Shown here in pieces: positions 1-12,700 of a DNA stretch of 64,000 nt. A program made the position numbers and the translations under genes. Under the pieces are notes generated by a model. It saw only the letters and a list, made by a program, of their open reading frames with translations, had not been told where the DNA came from and searched no databases. The stretch's first letter is position 1. Every line of letters begins with the position of its first letter. This stretch comes from Owenia fusiformis (taxonomy: Eukaryota; Annelida; Polychaeta; Sabellida; Oweniidae), in NCBI GenBank assembly GCA_903813345.2, contig CAIIXF020000001.1:31536556-31600555 (forward strand). The letters are read 5' to 3'.

Positions 1-128
1 AACAGTTCTTGGTGGTGGCATATAAATTCCATAAACAGTTTTTGTCTTAGGCTATCAGAATGAGGACATGTACCGTAGGATTTATCATAAATTGCTGCAT
101 ACGATTCCGTATATTTTTACGCTAATCT

Positions 129-337
129 CACTGGCGGATCTGGGCCCAGAAAAAAGTGGGCCTTTTTGGTAATTACTGGGCCTTGTAAGGCCTTATTTTT
201 GAATTTCAGGCCAAATTTTGGAAAAATGGGCCTCAAAATTTCAAACTTTGGGCCCACTTTTCGGTTTTAAGGGCCCAACATTTTTTTTCTCTGAAATTTG
301 CCCCCCCCCCCCTTGTTGGTTCCCAGATCCGCCCCTG
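129..337 (+). mobile_element. MITE, CAGKGGCGGATC family, copy 1
   Basis: Ends C-A-C-TGGCGGATCTGGG and CCCAGATCCGCCCCTG are inverted repeats. The interior is full of GGGCCC/AAATTT blocks shared with 47574-47900 and 55448-55650. Flanks AATCT/AATTT fit a 5-bp target duplication with one change. Non-coding. Confidence 0.7.
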
Positions 338-550
338 AATTTTAAACTCCATATTACATGTATTATGCCCATTACGTTCTTCGATAATCTACGCTCAATG
401 GTTGTAGTTTTTTGTCAATATTGAATAGGCTACTACTACATTCTAGCATAATGTTGTACCCCCACCATCGACCTGACACAAAAACAAACTGCTGCGCTAA
501 AAAAGCCTTAGGCCTAGGTCTTATCATGAGAGGGCCTGCATCAATATTAT

Positions 551-618
551 CCACGGGTAGCCCACTCGGTAGAACATACAGGCTGACGGGTCGTGGGTTC
601 GAGTCCCACTTTGGGCGC
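551..618 (+). repeat. tRNA-Lys-derived SINE head
   Basis: Box A-like TAGCCCACTCGGTAGA and box B GGTTCGAGTCC, with GTCGTGGGTTCGAG and TTGGGCG as in tRNA-Lys. The anticodon arm has decayed, so this is not a working tRNA. SINE tail limits are unclear. Confidence 0.6.
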
Positions 619-720
619 AATATTTTGGAAAGTGAATGATGCAGATGCAAATAAGTAATCATTTTTCATGTTCATCTAGATTCATTTCAAGTGATATCAG
701 ACACTTATTTATATTTTCAG

Positions 721-774
721 AGGACCCAAGGATATGTCCGGAGATTCTGCCTGGGGAGAATGATATCCCGGGAG
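721..774 (+). CDS. collagen exon: NC4 start ([17 protein letters not shown])
   Basis: Acceptor ttttcag, donor GAG|gtaagt, entered and left in phase 1. ICP...GENDIPG aligns with the LCP...GQDDLPG opening of vertebrate NC4. The preceding exon is outside the window. Confidence 0.8.
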
Positions 775-3700
775 GTAAGTTAACGACCGTCTACATGTGG
801 AGTACGAAAGTTTATTGGATGATAGGAATTAGTTATTATTCATCATCATCTAAGTTTTTGATAAAATGGCGGGAAATTCAACTTTGAGTCTTTTTCGAAT
901 TATACGAGGGTTGTCCCAGAAGTAATACACTATATGTTCTAATTTAATTAATACTTGATATTTTTCCATGAAAGGAGCACGTAGGTAATCGCAAACAATT
1001 TCAAAAGATTCTAGCTTGAATTATGAATATTTTCTGATCATGAACATGGGTGTATCTTTGAGATCCATTCATTATCTTCAAGGAAAGTATATATAATGAT
1101 AAGTCATAATCAGACCTAAGTGATATTGAAGGGGCAATGGACCAATCAACATACTTTTTCAAAAATGTTGACCTAATTTTCACCAAAAATGCAACCTTTT
1201 ATTATATTGTTGAATGCATAATTAGAATGTGCTTTGAGACATGTTTGATTTCCTAAAAGGAAAAGTTGATTGCTCCAGGGACTTTAAAGATATTGAATTT
1301 GGATGACCAAAATGAACTGAAAGCAATGGATAGCATGAGATTTTTCAATGGAGATATAACATGGGGAACAAGTATCTTAAAGCAATTGAGTTTTTCTTTC
1401 AAAATAAAGAATAGTAATGCACTAAACATTGTAAAAAATGATTGCATTTTTGGTGAAAATGAGGTCAACATCTTTGAAAAAGTGTGTTGATGGGTTGATT
1501 GCTAGTTAAATATCTCCGAGTTTGTTTGACTTTATTATTACTGTATATATATAATTTTCTTTGAGATAATGGATTGATCTAAAAGATAAACCTGTCTTCA
1601 TTGTCAGAAAATAGTCATAATCCAAGATATAACTTTCTGAAATTATTTGCGATAACCTACGTGCTCCTTTCAGTGTATATTCCTTAGAGATATTTTGAGC
1701 ATTCTACAAAGTTTCATTTCAATTGATAATACTATGTTGAAACTATTATAATAAAATCAAGTTGGTGAGTTTGGGTAGGGTGGGACAGGTTCTAAGTCCA
1801 CACCAACGGCGCCTTTGATGGCGCTTTAAAGCACCGTTGGTGTGAATTTAGCTTAAGTTATACAGCAATGGGTTTCGGTACAACGCGCATCGGTAAGATG
1901 CAAACAACCCACCCACATGTTTTTTCTGAAATGTTGTCCTGATTTTCAACCCTTTTATTTTCATCTCTATGAATGATTTCCCAAGTAAATCCTAAGAAAA
2001 TAGCCCAAATCCAACATAATGACTGTCCGAAATCTGTTGCGATACTCTCCTCCTTTCAAGTTCAACCATCTGTGAGCAACAGCAACGACTTACTTGTCTA
2101 TATAATGTATTTATTTTATCACTTATTTATTTTATTTCACTTTTGAGAAACAGTAACAACACGCCTCTTATGATGTGATACCAGTCGTTAAGGTATTTTA
2201 ACATAATTTTTCAATTCTTTGATTTGTTTGTATATGTCAATCAGATCCAATTATGCTACATCTAAACAAGACACAAACCACATAATCTTGCAGCTAAAGT
2301 ACATACCATACGTACCTTCATGATCAATGGAACATATATTTCATCAATGTACTTTGCCATTTGTGAAATCATTACGTTTTTGGGGTAGGGGTAGAGGGAA
2401 AGATTTTGTTGTGTACATTGTACAGTATTGCACAAATTAAAAAAATGACTTAAAGTGTTTAAATTCATGTTTGATGGTTGGAGGGTGGGAGTGAATCTGC
2501 ATTAATGATTTCAATCAATTAATGTTTTTAGTCAACAACGATCGCTAGAGGTTAGGATGACAACATAATATGCACCATCGCACCTGTTAGGTCACAGGAT
2601 CAAATACTATAAATTGCTCAAAGTTCAAAAAGATACTTAGATCCTCTTAAAAAAGTTTTGTTTTCAAAACGCTTTTGTTGCATCCATCATGGCAATCTGC
2701 CCGAAACGTTGAATCCTTTAAAACAGTTTATCTTCAAAGTGTACAGGTAGTTTAAAGTATAATACAGTAAAACTTATCTAAGCTTATGTTGCTGTGACGA
2801 CCAACTAGCGGTTGACATATTGACAGATGATCATATGAAAAGGTTATGATAACATGGGAGTCAACGGGACGCTTGAAAACGGAATAAAAAGGTGTTCTAA
2901 TTTCCTGGTGTTTATTTTAATGAGGTGTTCTCTGTGACGTATACAGTTTTCCTGTAGTTCACGTGAATTTTGTACTCGACGTACCTGTAAATAATCTTCA
3001 TGTGTCAGAATGTTATTTTGAAGTGAATACTCAATTGACGCAATAACAAAACATGAAAAGAAGAAAAACAAAATGGAAAAATGTCAGTTTCATATCTATG
3101 TGATACTTTTCTTTAAAATAATATCATATAGTAGTGGATATTATGTTTGGTACGATTATTACGACTACTATGTACAACTACATCCCGAGGGGCCAAGTAA
3201 GTGGGAACAATCAATCTTACACATTTGTTTGAATTTCAAAAACAACTGAAATAATATGGATTTTCATGTTTTCTTATTACATATAATATAAGAAATTAAA
3301 GTGACGTATGCCTAAAGGGACCATATATACATTTGTATATTGGTATATATTTGTGTACTTCTTTACATTTGTAATTAATTATTATGTTTGGGGTAGATAT
3401 ATAGAATGAAGAATTATTCATCCTAGTCTTGGGGAGTGGGTAGACAGAATATACTATGAATTCTTAGCGCACACATATCTATAGTTTAAAAGAGACAACT
3501 TTTAATTTGGAGTGAAAAAGGTCAATCTGAAACTTAGCAATTAATTCCATTTTGAGACAACACAGAAATATTGACATGGTCCATTGGAAATAACATCAGA
3601 ATTTGGATTTCATCATACCAAACCAAAGAAAATGGCAAATAAGGTTATTATGTACAGTAATAGCCAACTTCTGAGATTTCTATTCAAAATTATACATGAA

Positions 3701-6700
3701 CATTGAACAAAATAAGGTACCATTTGGCTATAGTTGTTTGTACATACTTAACAAAAATAAAGGTGTTGCAAAATATAAAGAAGTACTTTTATCTTTTTTT
3801 CAGCTGTATTTGATTTCATTTCTACATTTGATATGGACAGTATATTAGGAGTACAGGGAGTAAAGAAGGTTAAAGGTTCTAGTGATATGCAGACAGCTTA
3901 CAGAATAGGTAGAAAAGCCGATCTTAGAATACCAACTAGGCAAGTATATCCTGTCTGATAACTGTATAGATTTCTTATAATGTCAAGTTAACACTATGCT
4001 TACACAGAAAATATTGTTAATATACAATATGAGATCAAAAAATGAGTGAATGAATGAATGAAGTGAAAGAGAGTGGAGTAACAGTCTAACTGACAGCCCA
4101 AATAATTGGTCTAAGATAGCGCTGATTTTAGCTCATATACAAAGTCCAATGAAGCAGGAATAGAAAGAGAAGAATGTAGAAATGTCACATTCCTTCTCTT
4201 ATATAAATGAACTTGTATCACCTCACTGTCATGTTTCTTTCATTTTTCAGGTAATCATGCATATATTAGAAATGTATGCTTTTATTACTGAATAGTCACA
4301 TGCTTGTTGAGCCTAATATCACCTTACCACTGATTACCATTGAGGCTAGAAATTCAGGAATGTGTAAAATAAAAGTTACGGGTTGTGTGAAAAGATTAAA
4401 AATTGATTGAAAAGCCTGGATTTCAAAACTGGTTGATGATCAGTGTTTGCATACATTGATGAGTAGAGAATGGCCTGAGGAGTCAGCCTGGGAAGTGCAG
4501 ATCAGACTTTCTGACATCTCATCTCTGGCCTTCCCCAAATACACAATGAAATTTATGAAATAAATACTATACTATAGAATAGTGTGTGGGAGGAGCAGGT
4601 TATATCCATAGTGATCTACTGTCAGTGTATGCAGAGACAAGACCAAGATATACCTAGGCTAGACACATGTGACTATTCCCTCTACCCTGACCTGATTGTG
4701 GCGCTCATCCCCTATTGTCTTACCTAAACATCATGAAAGACCCCCTTCTCTCTATACACCCTCTCTCTTTATACTTTGAATGTATAGACTAGTGGACTAG
4801 TATGTAACATATTCAATTCATTCTGTATTCTTAGTACCTATCTTATATCTGCTTATAGGTCAATTGAGAATATACAATATTTTCTCTTTACCTATGAAAT
4901 ATTTAGTCGGGACAATACAACTGCATATCTCTACTGTTGAATCATCTCAAAATCTTCCTGTTGACCTCCATCTGTGGTCTCAGTAAGCCTTGATATATTG
5001 GAGGTATACAATTAATCCAGTCCACTGCTCATGAGGTCAACAGTTATCAGTAAGAACTGAAACATTATGAGATGTGAATGAATTGTTACATGCTAAATGG
5101 TATATACATTCTAAAACCGTCTCTAAATCTCTCATACTAATAATTATGCTCAATTTTTAACTGCTTAATGGTTTGAAGCTAAATTTGAAATCTAGACTAA
5201 ATAAATATTCTGCACCTATTAGGATAACTCCCATGAAGTTAATGTGTTTAGTAGTATAACAAGATTAAACACAAAAAATGATAACACTTCATGAATTGTA
5301 AATGATGCTTACATAGCGCATAAATCAAATTTTGCTTCAATTTAAAAGCTTCGAGGTTTTTGATATAAAACAGATTTCACAAAACATTTTTAATTTTCTA
5401 ATATAATATATGTATTCACACATTTTATGATGCTAATTTGTGACAAACTTAATACTTTTACTACAATGTTAATGTTGTAGATGTATTCACGATAACATGT
5501 CACATACTTCATTGGTGAAAGATATACTTTACATTGTTAACTTTAAATAATACTTAAAACTTCCATTAATTCAGATAAATTGCAGAAACTGGTACAGGGA
5601 GACAAAACAAACTGCAACCCTTTATGTAAATAAGGTGTTAAACATGTTAAAAAAAGTGTGCTTATATAGCATCAACAACTTACTTACAAATCACTCAAAA
5701 TGCAAATATTCAGAAAAGAAATTTGATTCATCAGAATTTACAAAGTTATTTCATTGAACTGGGTAGATAGAATACACTATTACAAAATGTATGTGGAAAG
5801 CAAACCTGAAGCCTTGCCCAAATCAGTATTTTTTTACTAATCTGATTAAAAATCAAGATAAGTAAAAGAGACCGACTTGGGCAAGGCTAGCAAACCTGGA
5901 ATAATTCATATAATGGCAGACAAAAATCTCCAAATCAAAAAACAAATTTACAAGAGTACTTATATATCTACCAAAATCAAGAAGACATGATAAAGATAGT
6001 TAAGAAAGAAATACCAAAATAAAATTAGAGGGTTGCAATTTCGTAAACTAGTTCTAAGTAAAACACTGCCAAATGCACCAGTTTGTCTGAGAACTGAAAT
6101 GCATCTTTATTTCTTGTTCTATTTTTACAACGAGACGCAATTTTTCATAGATATCTTTCTTACAACTGAACAACAATACATGGGGGAGATTTATTATTTA
6201 CAATTACAAATACTACAACTGGACTAAACCACTATCTAGAACTGTAAATCTTTCTTCTGCACCCTAAGAATTCTGAAAATATCTTCCAAATCACAAACCA
6301 GAGATATTTTGAAAATTCTGTTTAGGCCATTTATTAAAGCATGTTTTGTTTATTTTTAGCTTAATTCTAGTTTCCAGTGACGGCAATGCACTTACCCACT
6401 CTTTGTAGCCTTTGTAGGATATAAATGACCCTCATAGAATACATAACTTACAATCTATTTTCAACATGTAAGAAGTAGTAGTGTGTAGTTAAATGTTATT
6501 GTACAAACTATGCATGCAAAACCAAGATGTCAACATTGATAGATTCTAACATGTTAATGTTGGATATTTTTTTGATTCATTTAAAATACTCAGGTTAGCC
6601 TGATTACTCACATATGCTGGTCATTCATGTACAATAAACAACATGTATAATAAATGACATGTACAATTCACTTAAGCTGAAACAGAAACTTGTATCAAGA

Positions 6701-9700
6701 TACAATAACCCTGAACACGTTTGACATGTTTGAAGATGCCCTTATCCATGTTGACAGCTTGATTATCACACTTGTACAAGTAACCAATACTTAACATCCT
6801 TTTACATTGACACAAGTGTACACATGATTGTTACATATTGTTGTTTACATGGCGTCACTGTCAGTGTAGAAGAAGTGTTATTAATGCTCTTTTTGTCATA
6901 AAACCATTAAATAAAATACAGTTAAAATACATGTTATTAAAATAATGTAACACAATATAATAGTGTATAATATACAGAAAATGTAATTCAACAATCAAAA
7001 ATGTTTCCAAGTCTCTTGAGACTGAAACTGTTGAATCACAATTTGAAAAATCCTAACATATATTATGATGTGACCCCTCATGTCAGTAAATACATTTACT
7101 TCCAAAGATAACATGCATCATTGAAAATGAATTCTCCTCAATGCTTTGAACTGGTGAATCAGTTCACTAAAATAGAGAGGAATGGTTCGTTGATGAAGGC
7201 ATTGTTGATGGAGAGTCACCTCATAATATCCTTATAATGTGCTAATATCCTAACCATTAAGACAGTTGCCATGACTTCAATCAACACAATCAAAATGGTT
7301 CTGAAGGCAACCAATGTGATGCTGCAGTAATTGTGTTATCAAATCCTATAGCAACACATTGATTGCTATGCCTAAAGGAGCTTGCGTCTCCAGGTAATAA
7401 CTTTTCGATAGAATATAAGTCAGGCACCAGTCAAGCCAACGCTATATAACAATGCTTTCGTTTTCTAGACAACTATTTCCATATGGTATGCCTACCCAGT
7501 TTTCCTTTGTCAGTACATTTCGGATGAGTAGTAAGACAAGGAGAGAAACCTGGAATTTAATAAGGGTAGAGGATTCTTTTGGAGAGCCTCAATTTGGTAT
7601 TCGCCTGAATGGTCAATCCAAACAAGTAGAATTTTACGTAAAAGACTATAATAACCAATTACAGACTCTCGTATTCAAAGGCAAAGAGCATAAAAAGGTA
7701 ACTTATCAATTATAACTTACATGGCCATATGCAATATCTCAAGTCATAACCATATGATCATGAGGAATATGATCATGAGTTGACAAAAGTGTACATGTAC
7801 ATAATTCTTCAAAATATGTACATATGTAGATAAAAATACTCAAAGGACATATCTAAAATATTGTTGCTATAGTTGTACTAACACTGTTTTCTCTGTTTAA
7901 CAAGTGGTATTTTCCAAAGGAGAGAACCACTGATCATTCTTTATTTTAGTTATTTGATAAAAACTGGCACAAGTTGTCGTTCCAAGTACTTCAAGACAAG
8001 GTCACTATATATATAGACTGTGACGTCATTCAGACTCTACCCTTAGAACCAGCATCATTCTCCCAGTTTGATGTCAATGGAAACATCATTCTTGGAAAAA
8101 AAGAAGGAAACGATGAAACAGTTACAGTAAGTTAGATTCCGGTATTTGATATATCAAAGAAAATGTCTTGATTTTGAACAAAATCTACTCAACCCTACAG
8201 AATTATTTACAATTTGTAAGTTACTGTATGTATTTATATTTAATATACCTTGCATATATACATATTTAAGGCAAGTAAATGGAGGTTCCTTTCAACATCA
8301 TAAATATATTTGGGGTATATGTAATGAGAAAGCACAGTAGATGCAAGTGTTCTTTATGTATTTTTCATTGGGCTTCAAAGTACACACATAGGCCAAAAAG
8401 ATCTATGTTCTCCTGTAACTGAGGCAGAATGCAGTAAAACATATGTATTAATTGGTCCATACTCAACTCAGACTCCATAAATTATCTCCTTCATGTTTGT
8501 CTAAGTATCTAGCAAATATGTGCAACATGTGGCATGAAAACATTTACACAAAAAAGTAAAAACATTGTTCAATAATTTAACAAAGCTACACAGTTTATCT
8601 GAAGTTTTCTAAATATTTCACTTTCATCTATGTTGTATACCTTGTTAAACAGCAAATACCAAGGTGTTGTGATAAAGAAACTCCCCAAAGAGCACACTAA
8701 TTGAAGCAACTGGGAAATTTCTTGTAGGTTGTTTCTTGACTTCTCTAGTGGTATATGCTAACATATATTGTCTTATCTCCACCTTTACACAAAATGTTTT
8801 CATCTCCTGAAAAAGAACACAAGAATACAATCTATAAGGCGTGTGCTTTAGAGATCTGAACACAAGTATATTGCACCAATTAAGGAAATGCTGGCAAAGA
8901 AATTAAACAGAAGTTTCTAAAATGGAGGCAATTAGTTACAATCTTGGGACATAACTCGTTACATTTGACATGCTTTCATTGCGTTCCCCATTAATGTTTG
9001 AAAAATGTCTACCTTAGAAGTTATATATAAGTGTCAGGCACCTTTGAGAAATAAAGTAGTTGGTATATGGCTCATGTTGGTAAACATACAAAGTTACACC
9101 ATTTATTTTAACAAGGAGTGATGAACACAGAGTGCAATGTTCTTTTGATAGTGTATCTGTCTAGGAATGGGATGATCATTCTGAAATTGGTTAGGAAAAA
9201 CTAGTAGCTGATAAATACAATATGTTCACATTAATTTTCATTCCATCTCTATTTTTAGTATGATCTCCAGTGGCTGATGATGCACTGTGATCCCTCTATG
9301 GTCGATAGAGAATCTTGTGCTGAGATACCTGTAAGTAGCAATAAAAGTACACACCTTTCATTTTCTTTCCTTTGCTATACATGCACTTCTAGGTCAATTG
9401 AAAATACATTAAACATCTTTTATGGAATCATTGTTTTTATATCCATATTATTAGCGATTGCATTTTATTTATTTCAACAAAAAAGTGTTATGTTACTTTT
9501 TGTGAATGTATTAATTATTTTGTTATGGTTTTGTAATAATGGTGCAACAGAATATAATTGTATGGTTTGTGTAATATTTGTTGGCATTTTGTATTTTTGG
9601 TCGAAGTGTATTACCTGAATGCAGGCATTAAGGGTTAATTTTCAGTTATATTTCCATTTTCAGTTTACTTAGGAGATAGTGAGGGACTCATTTTTGTGAT

Positions 9701-12700
9701 TTTGCATTTTTATTTTTAAACTTTTGCATACATTTTCAGGTGTTCCCTTCGTTTATATCTCCATTCCTCTGTCTTTATTTATATATGCATTAAAAGTATG
9801 ATTTAACTTTTTTCTATATATTTAAACTATTTTGCAAACATATAAGTTTTGCTTGTTAATCTCCTACCAATATGATGCTTAATAGCTAATGTGTGAGCAG
9901 TAGATCTAGTTTTAATTACCATAACTTTATATTTACACTTTCTATAACATGGTATTCTAAAAGTGAAAATTTAACATATACAGGGTGACACAAAAGAATG
10001 CCACCCATACTCGTATAATGTTGCCTTACTTTTTTGTCTGTGTGATATCTGTGAATATCTAACACTAATGCATACAAAAAAGGTATAAAACATTATGTGG
10101 GTGAGTGGCATTTTTGTGTCACAGGGTACAAGGTGTCCAAGAATTAAAGTGACGAGATCATCTAAGGGGCTCATTAATACTTAATGAAATTACAGGATAC
10201 ATTTGTTCCTTTTTCAAATAAATTTATTGTTTTTCAAAAATACAACTGAAATTACAAAATATTATATTTTCTCCACTTGTAACTCATTCATCATTGTACT
10301 TTGTCTAGTATATTATCCGTATATACCCAAACCTCTTTATTCTTACTTCCCACTCTGTTAAATACAGTATGCTTCATCCGTATTGTCCATCATTATATGA
10401 AGAACCCGTGTAGAAAAATTCAGAAGATGCGAAGAGGAGGATGCATCAATTCCTTATAGTGCCTCTACTGTTTATCTGAATAATTCAGCACAACAGTTAC
10501 TTTAATTCTTGGACTCTGTATCATCTAATTAATATTATATACTTATATAGAGTCAGTACAATCAAGGAAAGCATTGAATAATGTCTAAATAGAACTATTT
10601 TCCTTCATTAATCTTGTATGTTCGAGTAAAATGGTATAACTTTAATTGGTTGAGGATAATAAGGCTATTCTTTACCTTTGGGAAGGAATGCAATGGAAAT
10701 AGTATACATTTAAGGGTCAAAATTATTCTTGATCTTGAATTCTTTCCCACATGGTGCATCATTATGCTTGTACAACAATGCTTAATGAGTTGGTGTGTTT
10801 GACTTGCAAGTTTTTAATACAGGAACCACCTCCAAAAAAGAAGAGAACAAAGCGTCCGAAAACACCACGATTCCCACGGGTAAGGACAACGACACAATCC
10901 AATATAAAAAACTTTTCAAGTACTGTATACAAGTAAACATCTTAACAAAAATCTAACATTTTAAAAATCTTCAATAATAATAAAATAAGCTTAATCTTAA
11001 AATACTCATATTGGCTTTTAATATTGATTTGCTCAACACCATTGCATTTTGGGTGTGACGCTTGTGCTTTCTATTGACAGCAACATTCCAGGTCTTCCGA
11101 ATGACACCAGCTGGCCTATGGACTAAGAGGATTAAGCATATGCGGGAGCTATGATATTTTCAACTGGTGCATTGATATGTGTTTGTGAATGCATATAAAA
11201 GGCTTGGCTCGATAATGATAACCACACCCTCTTTCTCTTAAGTGATAAATAAGACTGGGTATGGTAAATCAGAATGGCAGAGTCTGAGAGTACCAATAAG
11301 GTATTCATGTATAAGAAACCTCAAATCAAAAGCATGCATTGGAAATCATCTACACTACCTGTGCATACTGCCAGACAATGTCAGATTTTGTTTCCAATTC
11401 CCTTATCATTCTGCCTGTGCTTATATGAAGGATTTCTTTTTTTATAGATGACCTGATATGATATTGGCAAAAATGGCTCCAGTGATACTAGACACAGGGT
11501 ATCTGAAAATGTCTGTTGTTCTACAATAACACTATAATATGATTAGTGCATAAATGTTGATCCATGACATTCTGCATACATGTACAGATACAAATAAGTG
11601 TATTAAACATATATTCATGAACACCTAATTCATATATGAAGGAAATGTTTTATTTTAGCCTTCTGGAGAAGAGGGTGATAAATGTCCAGTAGTGTGCCCT
11701 CGGGGGCCTCGGGGCTTTAATGGTACACAGGTAAGACTACAAATGCATTGGAGTCTCAAGTTGTTGTGTCTTAAGTTTATGGAAATTTGGCCTGAGCTAG
11801 TCCTATATGTTTGTCTGTATTTATTTGAAATAAGTAATCTTTATCTTAAGCATAAAAATGCAATATTACAGATATTATTTAATTTCAATCTTTTTTCCAT
11901 ACAAGTTGACAGTTTTCATACACATTTTTTTCATACACAGTTCAAGGTTACACTTTTTTATGATACACCCAGACTCAATTTGCTCAAATTACAGGGTATG
12001 AAGGGAGAACGAGGAGCTGCAGGCCCACCAGGATTACCAGGTCTCACTGGGGATGCTGGCATTCCAGGTGACATAGGACCAGAGGGTCCTCGTGGTAGAG
12101 AGGTGAGACTTTATATTAATATAAAAAGTTGAGTAAAGACACCTGCGAAATGTTAACTTAACATTTAAAATGTCTATAGGATAGGAGAATCTGGAATATT
12201 AGAAGTGGGCGTTTTAGGTTAATATATCAATATAAGCTATCAAACAACTACTTTTTATTAGTTATGTTTTGGGGAAGGAGTAACTTCAATTTCTGTTATC
12301 ATACATGTTAAAAAAAATTCAGAAAATGATTACTTTGTTCATCTATGCTGGATTCATATTTGAAAGCTACATGAAAATTGACCTGCCCCTAAGCAGTATG
12401 ATATATAAGTTTGTGTATTCTAAAATGTTACTTAATGGGCCCCTTAATATGGGATGTTATTGCAGGGTGAGTCAGGTGTACCAGGGGCAACAGGACCAGC
12501 AGGCCCAAGGGGGGCAGAGGTAAGACTTATTTTGTGTATATGTTTGCATTTAGATATCACCTTTCAAATCCTTTTGTATACATATCCGTTAATCAATATG
12601 CGTGTTAATGTTTCAGGGTAAATCTGGACCCCAGGGTGTAGCAGGACCTCCTGGTCTACCAGGGCCAAGGGTAAGAAACATTTAAAATGCATTGATATAA

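Noticed and set aside
551-618. Functional tRNA-Lys
   Set aside because: Boxes A and B are good but the anticodon arm does not fold; a SINE head explains it.
11081-11130. Possible exon after an acceptor-like attgacag
   Set aside because: No donor in a compatible frame and a stop soon after; no collagen-like coding.
11692-12132. 146-codon ORF spanning two collagen exons
   Set aside because: Read-through of the intron 11731-11994; good splice sites and phase show two exons.
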